A stretch of 17,797 bases of DNA, taken from assembly GCA_002311335.1 (NCBI GenBank), contig DBZX01000040.1, positions 1 through 17,797 of the forward strand, written 5' to 3'. Position 1 is the first letter of the stretch, and each line of letters starts with the position of its first letter. The translations under genes were made by a program, and so were the position numbers. Shown piece after piece: positions 13,184 to 17,797 of this stretch. Source of the stretch: a bacterium UBP10_UBA1149. GTDB taxonomy: Bacteria; Desulfobacterota; Binatia; UBA1149. The notes under the pieces are model-generated. The model had not been told where the DNA came from. It ran no database searches and saw nothing but the letters and a program-made list of their open reading frames with translations.

Positions 13184-14263
13184 TTGAAAGAGCTGCCCAA
13201 AGTCTACTTCGAACAACTACTAGAAAACGCCCCCGACATCGTCATAGCGGCGGACAAGCAGGGAACGATAATCTTTTACAACGACGGCGCCGCCCAGACG
13301 CTGGGCTACGAGGCCAGCGAAGTCATGGGCGAGCACGTGGCCATGCTCTACCCCGACTCCGAGCACTCGCACGCGGTCATGGACGCCTTGCGTTCGGACG
13401 ACCACGGTGGTGCCGGACTGGTGAGAAACTTCGAGACGGTGTTCGTCGACAGCAGCGGCCACAAGGTACCCGTGGCGATATCGGGTTCGATCATTTACGA
13501 CGGACGTCAGCGCGAACGCGGCAGCATAGGTTTTGCCAAGGACATCTCGGCCCTCATTCACAACGAGCAGCTGCACACCCTGGCCGAACTGGCGGTAAGC
13601 CTCGCCCACGAAATAAATACGCCGCTGGAAATAGTCGTAAACCAGTCGGCCTTGCTCGACCGCTACCTGCACGACAAGGCGCAGGAGGACGACTACAAGA
13701 CCGAGCATGAACGGGTCACCTCCATCAACCGCGCACTGAGGAGAATCCAGTCGATAGTAGAGCGCGTGGGCGAGATGGCCGCCAGCGGGCAGTACGGCAC
13801 CACCGAGTACCTGCCCGGTCGAACCATGACCGACCTCGGCATGCGGGAGGAGGCTCCCTCCATCAACGGTCACGCGGGCAAGAGCAGGCTGACGGGTCGG
13901 CACATACTGGTGGTGGACGACGACGAAGAGCTGGTCGCTTCGATGGCCCACCTGCTCGAAGCCGAGGGCTGCCACGTGCTCACTGCCAGCTCCGGGCTCG
14001 ATGCGCTCAAGCAGGTCGGCAAAGAAAAAATCGACCTCGTGCTCAGCGACGTGGTAATGCCCGACATGGACGGCTACGACTTGCTGCAGGAACTCAACGC
14101 CCGCCACAGCGACCTGCCGGTGGTGCTCATGACCGCCTATTACTACGACAAGGATCACGTCCTCAAGCGGTCCCGGGCGGTCGGTCTGAAGGACGTGATC
14201 TTCAAGAAGCCGATAGACCCCAACCGTCTCGTCGAGCTCATCGACGCCCGTGTTCGCGCTTAA
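13184..14263 (+). CDS. PAS / histidine phosphotransfer (DHp) / receiver protein without ATPase domain
   Basis: A 359-residue signalling protein. Residues about 8-122 form a PAS sensor domain (LLENAPDIVIAADKQG...FYNDGAAQTLGY). Residues about 130-200 are a HisKA-like dimerisation helix pair with His142 in the H-box LAHEINTPLE. Residues 240-356 are a complete receiver domain: Asp245-247 acidic pocket, phospho-acceptor Asp289 in LSDVVMPDMDG, Thr317 and Lys342. The HATPase_c kinase domain that should follow the helices is absent; only about 40 residues link helix and receiver. It therefore cannot autophosphorylate and may relay phosphate from another kinase or act in a heterodimer. No output domain is present. 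The start is TTG at 13184 after a G-rich GGGGGTGG. Neighbours suggest no signal. Confidence 0.88.
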   Translation: MKELPKVYFEQLLENAPDIVIAADKQGTIIFYNDGAAQTLGYEASEVMGEHVAMLYPDSEHSHAVMDALRSDDHGGAGLVRNFETVFVDSSGHKVPVAISGSIIYDGRQRERGSIGFAKDISALIHNEQLHTLAELAVSLAHEINTPLEIVVNQSALLDRYLHDKAQEDDYKTEHERVTSINRALRRIQSIVERVGEMAASGQYGTTEYLPGRTMTDLGMREEAPSINGHAGKSRLTGRHILVVDDDEELVASMAHLLEAEGCHVLTASSGLDALKQVGKEKIDLVLSDVVMPDMDGYDLLQELNARHSDLPVVLMTAYYYDKDHVLKRSRAVGLKDVIFKKPIDPNRLVELIDARVRA

Positions 14264-14292
14264 ACGCCGCCGGGGGTAAACCTGTCGCCGCG

Positions 14293-14916
14293 ATGGCGAT
14301 ACGCATAAACCGCGTTTATACCCGTACGGGGGATGATGGACTGACCTCGCTGGTCGGTGGCGACCGGGTTTCAAAGAACCACCCGCGGGTGGACGCCTAC
14401 GGCGAAGTAGATGAGCTCAACAGCGTACTCGGCCTGGTTCGCTCGTCGCTGGGCAGCACTGGGAAGAACGCTTCGGGCATGCCCGAAGCGGACAACGCCC
14501 GCTTGCAGTCGCTGCTCGGGCGGCTGCAGCAGGAGCTGTTCGACCTCGGCTCCGAACTGGCGACGCCGCCCTCGAGCTCGCGACCCGGCTCCAAAAGCAT
14601 CGGCGACGAGCACATCGCCTGGCTCGAGCAGCAGATGGACGAGCTGCAGGAAGACCTCGAGGAACTGAAATCCTTCGTGCTGCCCGGGGGAGGCGAAACC
14701 GGGGCGCGACTGCACCTGGCGCGTACCGTCTGCCGAAGGGCCGAGCGCAAGGTAATCGGCCTGGCCGACAACGACACCCTGCCCGCTGGCCCGCTGCGCT
14801 ACCTCAACCGCCTGAGCGACCTGCTCTTCGTCATGTCGCGCTGGGCGGCCAGGAAATCCGGCATCGAGGAAACGCTGTGGCAACACGGCCTCGAAGGCAG
14901 CCGCAAGGAAGACTGA
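14293..14916 (+). CDS. PduO-type cob(I)alamin adenosyltransferase
   Basis: The protein transfers adenosyl from ATP to cob(I)alamin, making the coenzyme form of B12. Family landmarks are the N-terminal ATP loop TRTGDDG (10-16), RVDAYGEVDELN (32-43), FVLPGG (128-133), RRAERKV (148-154) and YLNRLSDLLFVMSRWA (170-185), all in order in a 207-residue all-helical protein typical of PduO/MMAB trimers. The middle (about 91-122) carries an extra Ser/Pro and then Glu/Gln-rich stretch compared with short members. The ATG at 14293 has no close ribosome site. The neighbouring genes are not B12-dependent enzymes, so it is probably a housekeeping adenosyltransferase for an enzyme encoded elsewhere. Confidence 0.92.
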   Translation: MAIRINRVYTRTGDDGLTSLVGGDRVSKNHPRVDAYGEVDELNSVLGLVRSSLGSTGKNASGMPEADNARLQSLLGRLQQELFDLGSELATPPSSSRPGSKSIGDEHIAWLEQQMDELQEDLEELKSFVLPGGGETGARLHLARTVCRRAERKVIGLADNDTLPAGPLRYLNRLSDLLFVMSRWAARKSGIEETLWQHGLEGSRKED

Positions 14917-14922
14917 CGCAGC

Positions 14923-15609
14923 ATGAAAGAGGGCCTCTACTTCAAGCAACTCGCGATCGGCCCCATGGCCAACTACGTCTACCTGATCGGCGACCAGGCC
15001 GAGCGCAAAGCGGTGGTGGTTGATCCCGCGTGGGACATAGACGCCATACTCGCCCAGCTCGACGAGGACGACATGGAACTGGTCGGCGCCCTGGCGACCC
15101 ACTACCACCCCGACCACATCGGCGGCGACATGATGGGCCAGAGTATCGAGGGCCTCGACAAGCTGCTGGAAAAACGGCCGGTGAAAATTTATATCCACAA
15201 GGCCGAGGCACCTTTCGTGGCCCATACCACCGGGCTTGAGAGCAGCGACTACGTGGCGGTTGATGGCGAGACCACCCTCGACGTGGGAAAGATTCCTGTT
15301 CGTTTTCTACACACTCCCGGCCACACGCCGGGCTCGCAGTGCTTCCTCGTGGACGGCAACGTCGTATCGGGGGACACGCTTTTCATCGGTGCCTGCGGGC
15401 GCGTGGACCTGCCCGGAAGCAACCCTGAAGACCTCTACTACAGCCTCAAGCAGAAGCTGTCGGCCCTGCCCGACGACACCGTCGTTTACCCCGGCCACAA
15501 CTACGCGACGGATAGCAGCTCGACCATAGGCGCCGAGAAAAAGTCCAATGTTTTCATGCGCTTCGAAAACCTGCAGCAGTTCCTCTCGATGATGGGCGTA
15601 GCCGGCTGA
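14923..15609 (+). CDS. Metallo-beta-lactamase-fold hydrolase (glyoxalase II / persulfide dioxygenase-like)
   Basis: This 228-residue protein carries the metal site of the MBL fold: THYHPDH (59-65), His134 in PGHTPGS, Asp151 in SGDTLF and His192 in YPGHNY. The order CGRVDLPGS and the overall layout match the hydroxyacylglutathione hydrolase / ETHE1-like group rather than beta-lactamases. Substrate cannot be fixed from sequence: thioester hydrolysis and persulfide oxidation are both possible. It begins 6 bases after the adenosyltransferase stop with AAGGAAG upstream, so the two are cotranscribed. There is no signal peptide, so it should be cytoplasmic. It is the last gene before a 248-base regulatory gap. 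Confidence 0.9.
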   Translation: MKEGLYFKQLAIGPMANYVYLIGDQAERKAVVVDPAWDIDAILAQLDEDDMELVGALATHYHPDHIGGDMMGQSIEGLDKLLEKRPVKIYIHKAEAPFVAHTTGLESSDYVAVDGETTLDVGKIPVRFLHTPGHTPGSQCFLVDGNVVSGDTLFIGACGRVDLPGSNPEDLYYSLKQKLSALPDDTVVYPGHNYATDSSSTIGAEKKSNVFMRFENLQQFLSMMGVAG

Positions 15610-15631
15610 GCGGCCGGTTCTGCCGGGTATT

Positions 15632-15663
15632 CCGGGCCCGGCCCGGGGGCTGTTAGCGACAGC
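15632..15663 (+). terminator. Two adjacent GC hairpins after the MBL gene (possible terminator)
   Basis: CCGGGC (15632-15637) pairs with GCCCGG (15641-15646) around a 3-base loop, and GCTGT (15649-15653) pairs with ACAGC (15659-15663) around a 5-base loop. A pyrimidine-rich stretch follows from 15673 but is not a clean T run. The position, 22 bases after a stop and before a new promoter, suits a terminator. Confidence 0.35.
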
Positions 15664-15763
15664 TGGGCCAGCCGTCTTCTTCTCACTTGACCCCCCCCCG
15701 ATAGATCCACTGCCCGGGGTAAAACGTGGTGAAAAAAGCCTGTTTAAAGACCCGCCTTAACCC

Positions 15764-15790
15764 TTGACATCACTCGGTCCAGAACATAGT
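15764..15790 (+). promoter_or_regulatory. Candidate promoter of the secreted Cys-rich protein gene
   Basis: A perfect -35 box TTGACA lies at 15764-15769. The best -10 match, CATAGT (15785-15790, 4 of 6), stands only 15 bases away; TAGTCA at 17-base spacing is poorer. The predicted leader is about 60-65 bases long. The gap from 15610 to 15857 otherwise holds the hairpins at 15632-15663 and a run of nine C at 15691-15699. Confidence 0.45.
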
Positions 15791-15839
15791 CACGTCTGCT
15801 GTAGGCGGCGAAAGCAAGGCTTACAACAACGAAAAAGCT

Positions 15840-15846
15840 AAGGAGA
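15840..15846 (+). promoter_or_regulatory. Shine-Dalgarno of the secreted protein gene
   Basis: AAGGAGA at 15840-15846 is one of the strongest ribosome sites in the window. The spacing to ATG 15858 is 11-12 bases, slightly long. It fixes the start of a gene with no stop codon in the window and suggests high expression. Confidence 0.6.
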
Positions 15847-15857
15847 AATCAACTGTT

Positions 15858-17797
15858 ATGAGAACCCTCAAAGTACTCTCACTCGCCACACTATTCGCGC
15901 TGACGACCGTGTTCGGCTCGGGTCTGCTCGCGTCAGAGGCCGATGCGGCCATGACCAAGGACGAGGCCAAGTGCCGCAGCACGATCTTCAAGACAACGTC
16001 CAAGTACCAGGCCGGTGCGTGGAAGGCCGTGGCTGGATGTCACAAGGGCAAGCTCAAGGGCAAGGTCGGTGCCGGCGTTGACTGCAACGACCCCATACAA
16101 GCCGACATCAAGGGCAAGCTGGGCAAGGCCGCTTCCAAGATCCGCGCTTCGCTGGGTGGAGCCAAGGACAAGTGCGCTGACAAGGCAACCGGAGACGCAC
16201 TCTCCAACGTACTGGCCACCTACGGCCGCTGCCCCTCGCCCGGTGAAATCACCGACGACGGCGGCGCCACGGACGGCATAGACGATTTTTCTGAACTGGC
16301 CGACTGCCTGATCGCTGTCTCGGACAGCCTCATCGGCCTCACGGCCAGCGAGGTCATGGGTGACCCGGATCACGCCTCGCTCAGCAAGGACCAGGCGAAG
16401 TGCCAGGGCACGATCGGAAAAAACATCGCCAAGTTGATAGCAACCATCGGCAAGGAACGAGGCAAGTGCCAGGCCGGAGCCGACAAGGCCGGCGGCGATA
16501 TAGACTGGACCTGCGGCTCTTTCGACGGCAAGGGCAAGATCGCCAAATCCGGTCAGAAGTTCAAGGACGGCATAACCAAGGCTTGCCTGGGCAACGAGGA
16601 TACCCTCGACGCGCTCGATTCCTGCGGCGACACCCCCGCCCAGCTGCAGGCTTGTCTCGTGGACACCATAGCCGCCAAGGTGGGCAACGGCATGACAGCC
16701 ATGCTCTTCGAGCTTCCCGGCGTTTGCCCCAGCGGAGTACAGGTGACCACCTTGGCCGGCTTTGGGCAGCAGCGCACCTCCACCGAGCTCAGCCTCGGCT
16801 GGACCGGACTTGCCCACGGCGTCGACATCCTCGACGGCTGGGTAGGCGAGGCCAACCTGGCCTGCGACGCGGACTGCGACAACTGCGCGGTGTCAATACT
16901 GCCGGTAGACAAGTCCATGGGTAACTGCCGCTGCGACAACGACCCGACCATAAGCTGCGACGAGCCCTTCGGTGCCGAGGACGAAGACGACTGTGGCTTA
17001 GGCAACGAGTGCATCTGTCGTTTCGGACCGCCCCTTGCCCTGTCCAGTGCCGGAGTACCGGTGTGCGTGCTGACCAAGATTGCCAGCGAGCTCACCGGCA
17101 GCGCCGACGCCGGCACGGCCCTGGCCACCACGACGATACTGGGCGAGAGCAGCGTGTACACGGGCATCACCGTGACCCAGCCCTGCCCCACCTGCGACGG
17201 GGGCACTTGCAACGGAGGACCGCGCGATGGCCTGGCTTGCACGGTAGACGGCGTACACCCGACCTTCGGCAACAGCAGCTTTGACTGCCAGCCGGACCCG
17301 GGCACGCGCATCCCGGGCGCCGTAAAGACGACACTCAACACCACCACGGAGAATTCCTCCCTGGGCTTCGACCTTAGCTGCGACCCGCCGCTCGCAGCCA
17401 GCGCCTGCGCCTGCGCGGTGTGCAGCGGGGACAGCACGGTGGCGTGTAATTCAGACGCCGAGTGCGCGGCCGTGGGCGCCGGCACTTGCGACAGCAACGG
17501 TGGTGGAGCACCGCGCTTTCCCAACGCCTGCGCCGACGGCGTGTGCAGTGACTCGGGCGACGGCGAGCACGGTGTCTGCAACGCGAGCCCGAGCAGCCAG
17601 TTCTGCGACGGCGAGCTGCGCGCCAACGGCAACGGTTACATACCCTGCTCCAGCGACGCTGATTGCGACGCCCTTGACCCGGAGTGCGACGGTGGTGACT
17701 GCGGAATATGCAGCGGCGGTGCCCTGCGCGCCTGCTTCCTCGATCCCATCACTGCCTCGGGCGACCCCGGGCTCAACAGTTCGAGCCTGGTTGCAAC
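15858..17797 (+). CDS. Large secreted Lys/Cys-repeat and Cys-rich protein, 3' end outside window
   Basis: An open frame of 646 codons runs from ATG 15858 to the window end without a stop. A Sec signal peptide covers residues 1-30 (LATLFALTTVFGSG, then an ADA cleavage motif), so the protein is exported. Residues 32-106 and 175-243 are two copies of a Lys- and Cys-rich module. Residues about 295-330 look like an uncharacterised spacer. From residue 336 there are 32 Cys in about 290 residues, with patterns such as CSSDADCD and CNSDAECA that suggest disulfide-knotted or Ca-binding acidic loops. No CxxCH haem motif occurs. I recognise no enzyme domain. Similar Cys-rich secreted proteins occur in Deltaproteobacteria-type genomes; adhesion, matrix or metal binding are guesses. 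Confidence 0.85.
   Translation, partial: MRTLKVLSLATLFALTTVFGSGLLASEADAAMTKDEAKCRSTIFKTTSKYQAGAWKAVAGCHKGKLKGKVGAGVDCNDPIQADIKGKLGKAASKIRASLGGAKDKCADKATGDALSNVLATYGRCPSPGEITDDGGATDGIDDFSELADCLIAVSDSLIGLTASEVMGDPDHASLSKDQAKCQGTIGKNIAKLIATIGKERGKCQAGADKAGGDIDWTCGSFDGKGKIAKSGQKFKDGITKACLGNEDTLDALDSCGDTPAQLQACLVDTIAAKVGNGMTAMLFELPGVCPSGVQVTTLAGFGQQRTSTELSLGWTGLAHGVDILDGWVGEANLACDADCDNCAVSILPVDKSMGNCRCDNDPTISCDEPFGAEDEDDCGLGNECICRFGPPLALSSAGVPVCVLTKIASELTGSADAGTALATTTILGESSVYTGITVTQPCPTCDGGTCNGGPRDGLACTVDGVHPTFGNSSFDCQPDPGTRIPGAVKTTLNTTTENSSLGFDLSCDPPLAASACACAVCSGDSTVACNSDAECAAVGAGTCDSNGGGAPRFPNACADGVCSDSGDGEHGVCNASPSSQFCDGELRANGNGYIPCSSDADCDALDPECDGGDCGICSGGALRACFLDPITASGDPGLNSSSLVA
15951..16175 (+). 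repeat. Lys/Cys module, copy 1 (residues 32-106)
   Basis: This copy begins MTKDEAKC, with Cys at 39, 61, 76 and 106, and contains a KGKLGKAASK segment. Its first two Cys-Cys spacings (22 and 15) are identical to copy 2. Confidence 0.7.
16380..16586 (+). repeat. Lys/Cys module, copy 2 (residues 175-243)
   Basis: This copy begins LSKDQAKC, with Cys at 182, 204, 219 and 243, and contains a KGKIAKSGQK segment aligned with KGKLGKAASK of copy 1. The copies share a framework but few identical codons, so the duplication is old. Confidence 0.7.

Noticed and set aside
14923..15609. The MBL-fold gene was considered as an antibiotic-resistance beta-lactamase.
   Set aside because: No signal peptide, and the CGRVDLPGS and YPGHNY layout fits the glyoxalase II / ETHE1 group.
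15933..16817. A 294-codon - strand open frame opposite the secreted protein gene.
   Set aside because: The + strand has a signal peptide, a strong ribosome site and duplicated modules; the - strand frame has none of these.
15858..17797. The Cys-rich protein was considered as a multihaem cytochrome or ferredoxin-like protein.
   Set aside because: There is no CxxCH motif and no regular CxxCxxC iron-sulfur pattern in the translated 646 residues.

Overview
The window is GC-rich bacterial chromosome, densely packed with core-metabolism genes that almost all read on the + strand. The gene order (hslU end, argB-argD-argF-argG-argH, a small lipoprotein, then lysA-dapF-dapA-dapB) resembles arrangements known from Deltaproteobacteria in the broad sense (Desulfobacterota, Myxococcota, Binatota-like lineages). 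A large secreted Cys-rich protein and a PAS/phosphotransfer/receiver protein fit such a lineage. This placement is inference from order and style; there is no rRNA or other phylogenetic marker here. I see no tRNA, rRNA, CRISPR array, insertion sequence or phage gene.

Region 1 (1-5886): the last 29 codons of hslU, a strong GC hairpin, then five arginine genes. argB makes N-acetylglutamyl phosphate, argD transaminates, argF makes citrulline, and argG with argH completes arginine. The genes overlap or nearly touch and are probably one transcript. Three details stand out. argF has Asp where the family has its catalytic Cys. argG has no ATG/GTG/TTG start that keeps its ATP loop and appears to start at CTG inside a CTGA overlap behind a GGAGG. 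argH carries an obligatory histone-H1-like Lys/Ala/Pro tail.

Region 2 (5883-11193): a lipoprotein with an LptM-like start and a fibronectin-III-like body, a FabD-type malonyltransferase, then the lysine/diaminopimelate genes lysA, dapF, dapA and dapB. dapA and dapB form tetrahydrodipicolinate, dapF makes meso-diaminopimelate for peptidoglycan, and lysA converts it to lysine. ArgD of region 1 may also supply the succinyl-DAP aminotransferase step.

Region 3 (11194-12620): folK (folate) and a TalC-type transaldolase, ending in a hairpin shared with a convergent small membrane or lipoprotein gene on the - strand (12601-13056).

Region 4 (13057-15609): a divergent promoter region, a PAS-DHp-receiver protein lacking a kinase ATPase domain, a PduO-type cobalamin adenosyltransferase and a metallo-beta-lactamase-fold hydrolase.

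Region 5 (15610-17797): a regulatory gap with a perfect TTGACA box and a C9 tract, then the first 646 codons of a secreted protein. It has two copies of a Lys/Cys module followed by a long Cys-rich, Asp-rich region that runs off the window. This protein is the least explained element in the window.
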